From Rhodoferax sp. UBA4127 (GTDB taxonomy: Bacteria; Pseudomonadota; Gammaproteobacteria; Burkholderiales; Burkholderiaceae_C): DNA of 12,883 bases. The position numbers were made by a program, and so were the translations under genes. The first letter of the stretch is position 1; the number at the start of each line of letters is the position of its first letter. The notes beneath the pieces were generated by a model that made no database searches, had not been told where the DNA came from, and saw only the letters and a list, made by a program, of their open reading frames with translations. The DNA is taken from NCBI GenBank assembly GCA_002381045.1, contig DFWT01000079.1, positions 10,775 through 23,657 on the forward strand, given 5' to 3'. Shown piece by piece: positions 6,746 through 12,883 of this stretch.

Positions 6746-7192
6746 TCAGGCAGCGATGGCCTTGCATTGCTTGGCACATTCCACGCATGAGTCAGCGCAG
6801 TCCTTGCACTCTTTGTGTTTGGTTTCGTGTTTGCGGCATTCCTTTTCGCATGCGAGGCAGGTGGCTTCGGCAAGTTTGGCGAACGTTTTCAAACCCTTGG
6901 CATCTTGCGCAGCAAGGGCTTGCAGCGCGATACAAATGGCGATGGTCTCATTGACGGCCTTGCCACAACCCAGCATGTCTTTCTCGCCGCCTGCCAGCAA
7001 GTCCAAGCAGTGAGACAGGCAAATTTGACTCTTGCCCGTGCAGTCAGCCGCAGCCGCCATGAGCGCAGCGTTGGGGCCAGGGCCAGCCATGTGGTGATGG
7101 GCATGAGGGGCCGCCGCCTGCGCCGAGGCTTTGCCAGCCACAGCAGCCAGGGCCAGTACAGCGGAATTCGCCATCCATTCACGCTTATTCAT
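6746..7192 (-). CDS. csp1: Csp1-type four-helix-bundle copper storage protein
   Basis: A 148-residue secreted protein that stores Cu(I) on cysteines facing the core of a four-helix bundle. The mature part has 13 cysteines at 51, 58, 62, 76, 87, 112, 115, 119, 129, 132, 136, 139 and 143, in CxxxC/CxxC spacing (CLSHC, CLACEKEC, CKDCADSCVECAKQC). Thirteen is also the number I recall for Methylosinus trichosporium Csp1. The N-terminus (KREWM, then a hydrophobic stretch to ASA|QA at about 24) looks like a Tat signal with Lys-Arg instead of Arg-Arg. It is followed by a HAHHHM cluster (30-35). The start is supported by AAAGGAA upstream on the minus strand. It would hold copper in the periplasm, and it faces the uptake operon convergently. 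The cytosolic Csp3 form is unlikely because an export signal is present. Confidence 0.9.
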   Translation of the reverse strand: MNKREWMANSAVLALAAVAGKASAQAAAPHAHHHMAGPGPNAALMAAAADCTGKSQICLSHCLDLLAGGEKDMLGCGKAVNETIAICIALQALAAQDAKGLKTFAKLAEATCLACEKECRKHETKHKECKDCADSCVECAKQCKAIAA

Positions 7193-7336
7193 CGTATTTC
7201 CTTTAAAAAAGAATCATCATTGCCAGATGAGGCGTTTGGAACCGGGACCACAAGTCTACGACCAATGGCTGGCGTGTGACAAATATCAAACTATTTCCCC
7301 AAGGGACGCCTGTTTGCGGGGATTCTAAAGTTGTTA

Positions 7337-7348
7337 AGTACCAGTACT
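7337..7348. repeat. Inverted repeat AGTAC-CA-GTACT upstream of phaM
   Basis: A 5-bp inverted repeat with a 2-base centre, 56 bases before the phaM start, in the 211-base gap shared by divergent csp1 and phaM. A second one, GGGGT-(7)-ACCCC at 7355-7371, follows. Both could be regulator sites or 5' leader structure. I could not place convincing -35/-10 boxes for either gene in this gap, nor a CueR-like dyad for csp1. Confidence 0.3.
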
Positions 7349-7392
7349 GCCAATGGGGTAAGCTGCACCCCGTGACGCCTTTTACAACCTTC

Positions 7393-7397
7393 AGGAG
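7393..7397 (+). promoter_or_regulatory. Ribosome binding site deciding the phaM start
   Basis: AGGAG directly abuts the first ATG (7398), leaving no spacing, but stands six bases before the second in-frame ATG (7404). The second is therefore the likely start. Confidence 0.7.
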
Positions 7398-7403
7398 ATG
7401 CGT

Positions 7404-8138
7404 ATGACGGACTCAAACGACAACAGTTTTGGCAAATACATTCCAGGTTTTGATTTCTTGCAGAGCCTGGCAAAAGGGGCCTCGCAATCGGTGCCGCAAA
7501 TGCCCAATCTGGGCAATTGGGTGGCGCCGACTTTGAACGAAGAAGAATTGGAAAAGCGCATCTCCGAGCTCAAAGCCGTGCACTTCTGGCTGGACCAAAA
7601 CAGCAAAGCCCTGGGTGCAACCGTGCAGGCATTGGAGGTTCAAAAAATGACGCTGGCCACGCTCAAGGGCATGAACTTCAACATGGGTGACCTGGCCAAC
7701 GCATTCAAACTCAAAGCCACCGAAACCGTGGCGACCAGTGTTCACAAGGTGGCTGAGAAGGCCACGGCAACAGCCAAGACGGTGGCAGTGGCGGCCGAGC
7801 AAACGGAAGAAGTTGCCAAGAAAGTGGGGCAGGCCGCCAAGCCTGCGGCTGCGGCCGTGGCAGCAGGTCTGGGCGACCCGATGCAGCTCTGGAGCGCACT
7901 GACGCAGCAGTTTCAGCAGATCGCGGCCAGTGCCATGAAGGAAGCCAGCAAAGCCACTGCCGTGGACCTGACCAAAAACCTGGCCAAAGGGGTGGCACGT
8001 GGCATGGCCACTCAAGCCGAGAAAGCTGTTAAATCTGCAGCAGCTGCACCAGCAAAGAAGCGGGCTGCAGCCAAAAAAGTTGCAAAGAAGGCAACACCCT
8101 CAGACGGCGCAGAGCGTGGCATGCGGCGCAAGCGTTAA
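7404..8138 (+). CDS. phaM: PhaM, PHA granule-associated phasin family protein
   Basis: A 244-residue protein of the PhaM/phasin group, counted from the ATG at 7404 chosen by ribosome-site spacing. The N-terminal IPGFDFLQSLAKG (13-25) and the block NWVAPTLNEEELEKRISELK (38-57) with VHFWLDQNSKALGATVQALE following match the PhaM family of Burkholderiales. The middle is a long Ala/Lys/Thr/Val-rich helical region. The C-terminus has KKRAAAKKVAKKA and ends RRKR, a histone-like tail. In Ralstonia, PhaM activates PHA synthase PhaC and ties granules to the nucleoid; that is family knowledge. It implies that this organism makes polyhydroxybutyrate, though phaC itself is not in the window. The gene is followed after 30 bases by the FIST gene on the same strand. 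Confidence 0.88.
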   Translation: MTDSNDNSFGKYIPGFDFLQSLAKGASQSVPQMPNLGNWVAPTLNEEELEKRISELKAVHFWLDQNSKALGATVQALEVQKMTLATLKGMNFNMGDLANAFKLKATETVATSVHKVAEKATATAKTVAVAAEQTEEVAKKVGQAAKPAAAAVAAGLGDPMQLWSALTQQFQQIAASAMKEASKATAVDLTKNLAKGVARGMATQAEKAVKSAAAAPAKKRAAAKKVAKKATPSDGAERGMRRKR

Positions 8139-8168
8139 CCACCTGGCTCCATTTATTGGGCTTGTCTC

Positions 8169-9434
8169 TTGAAGCTGTTCCCCTACGCCCATGCCACCCA
8201 CCCACAGTGGCCGATGGCGGCTGGCTTGGCGCTGGCGCAGTTGCGGGCGCAAATGGCGTTGCACGGCTATGCCAGCAGTCCCACGCTGGCGCTGCTTTAC
8301 ATCACCGACCACTATGTGGCCCACGCGCAGGACATCCTGGAGCATCTGAGCGCCGAGCTGCCTGAAATTACCGATTGGGCCGGCACGGTGGGCGTGGGCA
8401 TTGCGTCCAACAATGTGGAGTACATCGACGAGCCCGCGCTGGCAGTGATGCTGCTTGAGTTGCCCTCGGACCAGTACCGGGTGTTCTCGGGGGTATCTCC
8501 GCTGGGTATGTCCTTTGAAGCGCACAGCGCGCTGGTGCATGCCGACCCTCGCATGCCCGATGTGGCCGAGCTGATTAATGAGCTGGCGCAGCGCACCGAC
8601 TCCGGCTATGTGTTTGGTGGCTTGTCGTCCAGCCGGGGTGAGGCGGTGCAATTTGCTGTGGCAGCCGATGGCACAGTCAAGGGCCAAGGCAAAACCAGCG
8701 GTGTCTTTAGTGGGGGTCTGAGCGGTGTGGCCTTCGGGCCAGAGGTGGGGATGGTGTCACGTGTGACCCAAGGCTGCCTGCCGATTCACAAGGCGCACAA
8801 AGTCACCAGCGCCGAGCGCAACGTGGTGCTGACGCTTGATGGTGAAAGCGCGCTGCAGGTGATGCTGCGTGAGTTGAACGTGACATTGGAGGAGCCGCGC
8901 GAAGCACTGCAAGCGGTACGCGCCACCTTAGTGGGTTTGACGGATGCGGTCATGGCAGACGCGCCACCCACCATCACCCGCACCGGCAACTTCGGCCTGG
9001 ATGTGCGGGTGCGTCACATCATCGGACTCGACCCCGGGCGCTCAGGCATTGCTGTGGCCGACCTGGTGAGCGAGGGCATGGAGCTGGCGTTTTGCCAGCG
9101 CAATGTGCAAGCCGCACGCGCCGACCTGATGCGCATCTGCGCTGAGATTCGTGAAGAACTTGAGCCCCAGGAGCAAGCCCTGGAAACCGCTACCGCCTTG
9201 GCTCAGTCCGAGGCCGAAGCCGCACCCCACCCCGCACGCGCCATTGCCGGTGCCATCTACGTGAGTTGCTCGGGTCGGGGCGGTGGGCATTTTGGTGGGC
9301 AAAGTGCCGAGTTGCAACTCATTCGCCGTGCCTTGGGCGATGTGCCTCTGGTCGGCTTTTTTGCCGGCGGCGAAATTGCTCGGCACCACCTGTATGGCTA
9401 TACCGGTGTGCTCACAGTGTTTACAGGGAAATAG
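8169..9434 (+). CDS. FIST-domain (FIST_N/FIST_C) sensory protein
   Basis: A 421-residue cytoplasmic protein with the two-part FIST architecture. The N-terminal part (about 20-200) includes LALLYITDHY and VGVGIASNNVEY. The C-terminal part (about 205-420) includes the hallmark CSGRGGGHFGG (367-377) and VPLVGFFAGGEIA (393-405), ending LYGYTGVLTVF. FIST domains are proposed small-ligand sensors, often fused to signalling domains; here it stands alone. The start is probably TTG at 8169, because homologous FIST proteins carry the preceding PYAHATHPQWPMA stretch. ATG 8214 would remove 15 residues. Neither has a strong ribosome site. It lies 30 bases after phaM in the same frame, with no stop between, and is likely cotranscribed. 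The ligand is unknown, and a link to PHA metabolism is only suggested by position. Confidence 0.88.
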   Translation: MKLFPYAHATHPQWPMAAGLALAQLRAQMALHGYASSPTLALLYITDHYVAHAQDILEHLSAELPEITDWAGTVGVGIASNNVEYIDEPALAVMLLELPSDQYRVFSGVSPLGMSFEAHSALVHADPRMPDVAELINELAQRTDSGYVFGGLSSSRGEAVQFAVAADGTVKGQGKTSGVFSGGLSGVAFGPEVGMVSRVTQGCLPIHKAHKVTSAERNVVLTLDGESALQVMLRELNVTLEEPREALQAVRATLVGLTDAVMADAPPTITRTGNFGLDVRVRHIIGLDPGRSGIAVADLVSEGMELAFCQRNVQAARADLMRICAEIREELEPQEQALETATALAQSEAEAAPHPARAIAGAIYVSCSGRGGGHFGGQSAELQLIRRALGDVPLVGFFAGGEIARHHLYGYTGVLTVFTGK

Positions 9435-9481
9435 GCCTTTGGCCCTTACAAATAAAGCGCTAACAGCTATATAAATAGTAC
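9432..9481. repeat. Comamonadaceae-type intergenic repeat-like element, copy 1
   Basis: The stretch begins TAGGCCTTTGGCCC, contains AAAGCGCTAACAGCTAT and ends ATAAATAGTAC. Read on the minus strand it resembles the dispersed intergenic repeats I remember from Comamonadaceae genomes (ATAGCTG-TAGCGCTT-...-GGCCT). That is recollection, not a search. It overlaps the FIST stop codon, includes a small GGCC-TTT-GGCC hairpin and lies in the convergent gap before the membrane gene, where such elements commonly sit. Confidence 0.5.
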
Positions 9482-9518
9482 TTTTTCGCGGTCTTTCCCG
9501 GCTTCATCACTGGGCTTC

Positions 9519-10058
9519 CTACTTGGCGCGCATCTGATGCCAGCGCTGCTTCATCCGGTGTTTCACTATTCTGGCAAAGCGCCAGGCCCAAGAGGCGCGC
9601 ACCTGTGTCAGCAACCCTGTTTTCCAGACCGTCCAACGCCCATAGAGTTTTGCAAACCAGCCCATGCGCATCAATGCGGGCTGGGTCAGTGTGAACAGCC
9701 TTGCCACGATGGCCGTGCCCACGACTTTGGCGCTCAGAATCACCAGCGTGCCGGCAAACACTTTGCCTTGCCCGATCAGCCACAGCGCCAGCAGTTTTAC
9801 GGGCAACAGCAGCAAGGTAGGCAGCAAAAAAAGCGCCAGTGCGCCATAAGGTGGCAGCGTTTGGATGCGCCGTTCAGCCCAGCGCAAGCCCGGCAGTCGC
9901 CCCACCCAGGCCAGCGCGCGCTGTAGTGGCTCCCAACCCCACTCCTCAAACAGGATCACCAGTGCCAGCAGCCAACCTACCAGGGCTTTCAGCAGGCGCA
10001 CGGGCAGGCCAGCGATGGCGCGCCAAAAGTTGCCAGGTTCAGAGGGTGGCTCGGTCAT
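9519..10058 (-). CDS. Conserved-looking inner-membrane protein of unknown function
   Basis: A 179-residue protein. A hydrophobic helix lies at about 17-37 (LPVRLLKALVGWLLALVILF). A long hydrophobic region at about 71-125 includes ALALFLLPTLLLLPVKLLAL and IGQGKVFAGTLVILSAKVVG, probably two more helices. The C-terminus is Trp/Arg/Lys-rich and probably cytoplasmic (WKTGLLTQVRASWAWRF, MKQRWHQMR). I recognise it only as a hypothetical membrane protein type found in Burkholderiales and assign no function. The ATG at 10058 precedes the first helix; no clear ribosome site is visible. It stands alone, convergent with the FIST gene and 126 bases from the ggt end, flanked on both sides by related repeat-like elements. 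Confidence 0.7.
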   Translation of the reverse strand: MTEPPSEPGNFWRAIAGLPVRLLKALVGWLLALVILFEEWGWEPLQRALAWVGRLPGLRWAERRIQTLPPYGALALFLLPTLLLLPVKLLALWLIGQGKVFAGTLVILSAKVVGTAIVARLFTLTQPALMRMGWFAKLYGRWTVWKTGLLTQVRASWAWRFARIVKHRMKQRWHQMRAK

Positions 10059-10078
10059 GCGCAGGATTTATGTAAGAA

Positions 10079-10132
10079 ATTGGCTTGTAGGCCTTTAAGG
10101 ATATGCGTGTATTGCTACGAAATAAGTAGTAA
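10079..10132. repeat. Intergenic repeat-like element, copy 2 (diverged)
   Basis: It shares TAGGCCTTT (10088-10096) with copy 1 and, after a spacer, a GCTACGAAATAAGTAGT end that parallels GCTATATAAATAGTACT of copy 1. It includes a CTAC-(7)-GTAG inverted repeat. It lies in the gap between the membrane gene start and the ggt stop. The relation to copy 1 is visible but diverged. Confidence 0.35.
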
Positions 10133-10184
10133 CCATCCTTGCGAATCTGGGGTTTCATAGCATGATTTGCAAAGATGAACTCAC

Positions 10185-11921
10185 TCAATACCCCAGCGCC
10201 AACCCGGTGTTGCGCCTCGGATCATTGGCGCCATAAAAGCGGCTATTGCCCACCGGTTTGCCACCGAGTGATGGGGCGCCGATCATCACCGCCGTGACGT
10301 GGTTGGCCGGTTGGGCGGGGCCGAGTTTGTGGCCTTTGGCTTCGAGCATTTGGCGTGTGTCGGGTGACAGGGCGAAGTTCTCCACCGAGGTCAAATCCGG
10401 CAGCCACTGCTGGTGAAAGCGTGGTGCATCCACCGCTTCTTGCAAGCTCATGCCGTAGTCAATGGTGTTGAGCAGCGTGAGCAGCACCGCGGTGATGATG
10501 CGGCTGCCCCCGGGCGTGCCCACCACCATCACCGGCTGGCCGTTTTGGCTGACGATGGTCGGGCTCATGGACGAGAGAGGACGTTTACCGGGTGCGATGG
10601 CGTTGGCTTCACCTTGCACCAAGCCGTAAAGATTGGGCACGCCGATCTTGGCGGTGAAGTCGTCCATCTCGTTGTTCAGCAGCACGCCAGTGCCCGCAGC
10701 GGTGACTTTGGCGCCAAACCAATCGTTGAGGGTATAGGTCACGGCCACGGCGTTGCCCCAGCGGTCGGCAATCGAGTAATGCGTGGTGTTGGTGCCTTCG
10801 TGCGGCGCCACACCGGGTTTGAGATCTTTGGAAATGCCAGCTTTGTTGGGGTCAATCGCCGCGCGAATTTGGGCGGCATAGGCTTTGTCCGTCAGGCGTG
10901 CCACCGGGTTGGCCACAAAATCCGGGTCCCCCAAGTAGCTGTTGCGGTCCACATAGGCGTGGCGCATGGCCTCGATCTGGTAGTGCACTGACTGCGCGGC
11001 ACGAAAACCCAGCTCTTTGAGCGGGTAGCCTTCCAGGATGTTGAGCATTTCGCAGATCACCACTCCGCCCGAACTCGGGGGTGGTGCAGAGACAACGTGG
11101 TAACCCCGGTAGTCGCACTCAATGGGTGCCAGCTCACGCGTGCGGTATTTTGCCAAGTCTGCCAGGGTGATGATGCCGCCACCCAGCTTGCTGGATTGGG
11201 CTATTGATTCGGCCACTGGCCCTTTGTAGAAGCCGTCGGCACCGCGCTGGCTGATGGCCTGCAGCGTTTTGGCCAAATCCTTTTGCACCAGCTTGTCACC
11301 CACCTTGAACGGCTGGCCATGGTTCAAGAAGATGGCCGCAGTGGCTGGGTCTTTGCGAAAAGCCTCAATGGCAGTTTGCAAAATGTCCTGGTCACCCTGC
11401 GTCAAGGTGAAGCCTTGCTTTGCCAATTGAATCGCAGGTTTGAGCAGTGAGGCGCGGGTTTGTGTGCCGAATTTTTCGCGTGCGTATTCCAGGCCCGAGA
11501 CACTGCCCGGCACACCTACCGCCAGATGGCCGTAGGTGCTTAGGCCCTTGATGACGTTGCCGTCTTTGTCCAGGTACATGTTGGCCGTGGCCGCCAGTGG
11601 CGCTTTCTCACGAAAGTCCAGAAAGGTCTTGCGCCCATCAGCCAGTTGCAGCGTCATGAAGCCACCGCCACCCAGGTTGCCTGCAGCCGGATAGACCACC
11701 GCCAGGGCGTAACCCACGGCCACGGCCGCATCCACCGCATTTCCGCCGCGCTTGAGCACGTCCACACCCACCTGTGTGGCCAGATGCTGGGCGGTGACCA
11801 CCATGCCGTGTTCTGCGGCCACTGGCGCCAGTGAGGCGGCCATGGACCCGGTGGGCAGGACGGCCAGCCATCCCGTCAGCAGGATGGTATTGAGTCGGAG
11901 TGTGCGGGGCAGGATTTGCAT
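10185..11921 (-). CDS. ggt: Gamma-glutamyltransferase (gamma-glutamyltranspeptidase)
   Basis: A 578-residue periplasmic enzyme (EC 2.3.2.2/3.4.19.13) that cleaves or transfers the gamma-glutamyl group of glutathione and related peptides. A signal peptide covers about residues 1-28 (MAA|S region). AHLATQVGVDVLKRGGNAVDAA-type sequence (about 45-66), GNLGGGGFM (81-89) and R104 in DFREKAP, which matches the substrate-binding Arg, are present. The self-cleavage site is in GTNTTHYS with Thr379 as expected nucleophile, giving a large subunit up to 378 and a small subunit from 379. NNEMDDF, KRPLSSMSPT and GTPGGSRIIT complete the family set. Length matches the E. coli enzyme. The start has GAGGA seven bases upstream on the minus strand. 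It follows tgt after 50 bases. Nothing appears broken. Confidence 0.97.
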   Translation of the reverse strand: MQILPRTLRLNTILLTGWLAVLPTGSMAASLAPVAAEHGMVVTAQHLATQVGVDVLKRGGNAVDAAVAVGYALAVVYPAAGNLGGGGFMTLQLADGRKTFLDFREKAPLAATANMYLDKDGNVIKGLSTYGHLAVGVPGSVSGLEYAREKFGTQTRASLLKPAIQLAKQGFTLTQGDQDILQTAIEAFRKDPATAAIFLNHGQPFKVGDKLVQKDLAKTLQAISQRGADGFYKGPVAESIAQSSKLGGGIITLADLAKYRTRELAPIECDYRGYHVVSAPPPSSGGVVICEMLNILEGYPLKELGFRAAQSVHYQIEAMRHAYVDRNSYLGDPDFVANPVARLTDKAYAAQIRAAIDPNKAGISKDLKPGVAPHEGTNTTHYSIADRWGNAVAVTYTLNDWFGAKVTAAGTGVLLNNEMDDFTAKIGVPNLYGLVQGEANAIAPGKRPLSSMSPTIVSQNGQPVMVVGTPGGSRIITAVLLTLLNTIDYGMSLQEAVDAPRFHQQWLPDLTSVENFALSPDTRQMLEAKGHKLGPAQPANHVTAVMIGAPSLGGKPVGNSRFYGANDPRRNTGLALGY

Positions 11922-11950
11922 GAAGGCATCCTCACAGTGAGCCCGATTGG

Positions 11951-11967
11951 GCGGGAAAATACCCCGC
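11951..11967 (-). terminator. Hairpin between tgt and ggt, weak terminator candidate
   Basis: GCGGG-(7)-CCCGC forms a GC-rich 5-bp stem just after the tgt stop on the minus strand. No T-run follows, so it is a poor intrinsic terminator and may only attenuate, leaving tgt and ggt possibly cotranscribed. Confidence 0.3.
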
Positions 11968-11971
11968 GAAT

Positions 11972-12883
11972 CTACACCCCGCGTGCGCGGTCTGCGGCAA
12001 ATTTCTGGCGAAAGGTGGCAAATGTGCCAGCGTCGAGCGCAGCGCGCACTTCACGCATCAGGTTCAGGTAGTAGTGCAGGTTGTGAATGCTCAAGAGCAT
12101 CGGCCCCAGCATTTCGCCGCAGCGGTCCAGGTGGTGCAGGTAGGCGCGGCTGAAGCCCCCGCTCATCCGGCCGTCCGGGCGTGTCACGCCTTTGCAGGCG
12201 TAACAGGTGCAAGTGCTGTCCAGCGGGCCGTGGTCGGCTTTGTGGCGGGCATTGCGCATTTTCAGGTCACCAAAGCGGGTGAACAGGGTGCCGTTGCGCG
12301 CGTTGCGGGTAGGCATCACGCAGTCAAACATATCCACACCCGCGGCCACACCCGCCACCAAATCTTCTGGCGTGCCTACGCCCATCAGATAGCGCGGCTT
12401 GTGGGCGGGCAGACGGTGCGGCGTGTGCGCCATGATGCGCAGCATCTCGTCTTTGGGTTCGCCCACGCTGACGCCACCGACGGCGTAGCCGGGGAAATCC
12501 ATCTCCACCAAGGCTTCCAGCGACTCTTGGCGCAGGTGCTCGAACATGCCGCCTTGCACAATGCCAAACAAGGCGTTGGGATTTTCCAAGCGCTCAAATT
12601 CGACCTGGCTGCGCTTGGCCCAACGCAGGCTCATTTCCATGCTTTTGCGTGCCTCGGGCTCGGTAGTGATCTGGCCTTTGGTTTTGGGCTCTACCGACAA
12701 ATACGGCGTGCATTCGTCGAGTTGCATCGCAATGTCAGAGTTCAGCGTGGTCTGGATCTGCATGCTGACTTCGGGCGACATGAAGAGTTTGTCGCCATTC
12801 ACCGGGCTGGAAAAATGCACGCCTTCTTCGGTGATCTTGCGCATGGCGCCCAGACTCCACACCTGAAAGCCGCCCGAGTCGGT
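11972..12883 (-). CDS. tgt: Queuine/preQ1 tRNA-guanine transglycosylase, N-terminus outside window
   Basis: The C-terminal 303 residues of tRNA-guanine transglycosylase (EC 2.4.2.29), which exchanges G34 of tRNAs for Asp, Asn, His and Tyr with preQ1. The frame stays open to the window end, and roughly 80-90 N-terminal residues are missing. Visible are DSGGFQV with the base-recognising Asp, IVQGGMF, YAVGGVSVGE, LMGVGTPEDL, and DMFDCVMPTRNARNG with the nucleophilic Asp (E. coli Asp264 equivalent). The zinc site is CTCYAC (CxCxxC) plus the His in LSIHNLHYY. Compared with the E. coli sequence as I remember it, about 11 extra residues (within KGVTRPDGRMSGGF) lie between the last zinc Cys and SRAYLHHL. 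The queuosine gene queA, often adjacent, would be further right. Confidence 0.96.
   Translation of the reverse strand, partial: TDSGGFQVWSLGAMRKITEEGVHFSSPVNGDKLFMSPEVSMQIQTTLNSDIAMQLDECTPYLSVEPKTKGQITTEPEARKSMEMSLRWAKRSQVEFERLENPNALFGIVQGGMFEHLRQESLEALVEMDFPGYAVGGVSVGEPKDEMLRIMAHTPHRLPAHKPRYLMGVGTPEDLVAGVAAGVDMFDCVMPTRNARNGTLFTRFGDLKMRNARHKADHGPLDSTCTCYACKGVTRPDGRMSGGFSRAYLHHLDRCGEMLGPMLLSIHNLHYYLNLMREVRAALDAGTFATFRQKFAADRARGV

Noticed and set aside
6459..7013. 184-codon plus-strand open frame crossing the HTH end and csp1
   Set aside because: It overlaps two better supported genes, and its sequence is a shadow of the Cys-rich csp1 frame.
7193..7403. Possible CueR-type copper promoter for csp1
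   Set aside because: I looked for the ACCTTCC...GGAAGGT dyad with a long -35/-10 spacer and did not find it. No clear sigma-70 boxes could be placed either.
10413..10991. 192-codon plus-strand open frame inside ggt
   Set aside because: It is antisense to an intact gamma-glutamyltransferase with all catalytic motifs.

Overview
The window looks like a chromosomal segment of a beta-proteobacterium, most likely a member of the Comamonadaceae (Rhodoferax/Polaromonas-like). This rests on the polyhydroxybutyrate granule protein PhaM with its Lys/Ala-rich tail, a FIST-domain protein beside it, and intergenic repeats resembling those I remember from that family. It is inference from gene content, not a database result. 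No RNA genes, CRISPR arrays, transposases or phage genes were seen.

Region 1 (1-6532, + strand) is a metal-uptake locus read in one direction. It holds the 3' end of a TonB-dependent outer-membrane receptor, a small secreted protein of the 'copper uptake system-associated' type with a His-rich tail, a complete siderophore-type TonB-dependent receptor, a four-helix PepSY-type membrane protein (likely a haem-containing reductase), then tonB, exbB and exbD, and finally a small HTH regulator. The parts form a full import path: outer-membrane receptors, a dedicated energy-transducing complex, a periplasmic accessory protein and an inner-membrane reductase.

Region 2 (6529-7192, - strand) converges on region 1. 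It encodes a secreted Csp1-type four-helix copper storage protein with 13 cysteines and possibly a very small downstream ORF. Copper storage beside the uptake genes suggests that the locus handles copper, perhaps as a chelate, rather than or in addition to iron.

Region 3 (7404-9434, + strand) is phaM, a PHA granule/nucleoid-associated phasin, followed closely by a stand-alone FIST sensory protein. Region 4 (9432-10132) is a conserved-looking membrane protein of unknown function on the - strand, flanked by two related intergenic repeat-like elements. Region 5 (10185-12883, - strand) holds a periplasmic gamma-glutamyltransferase (ggt) and, upstream of it, the 3' three quarters of tgt, which runs off the window end.

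The most interesting part is the combined copper-import and copper-storage neighbourhood, in which a siderophore-type receptor, a reductase-like PepSY protein and an orphan HTH regulator have no settled substrate.
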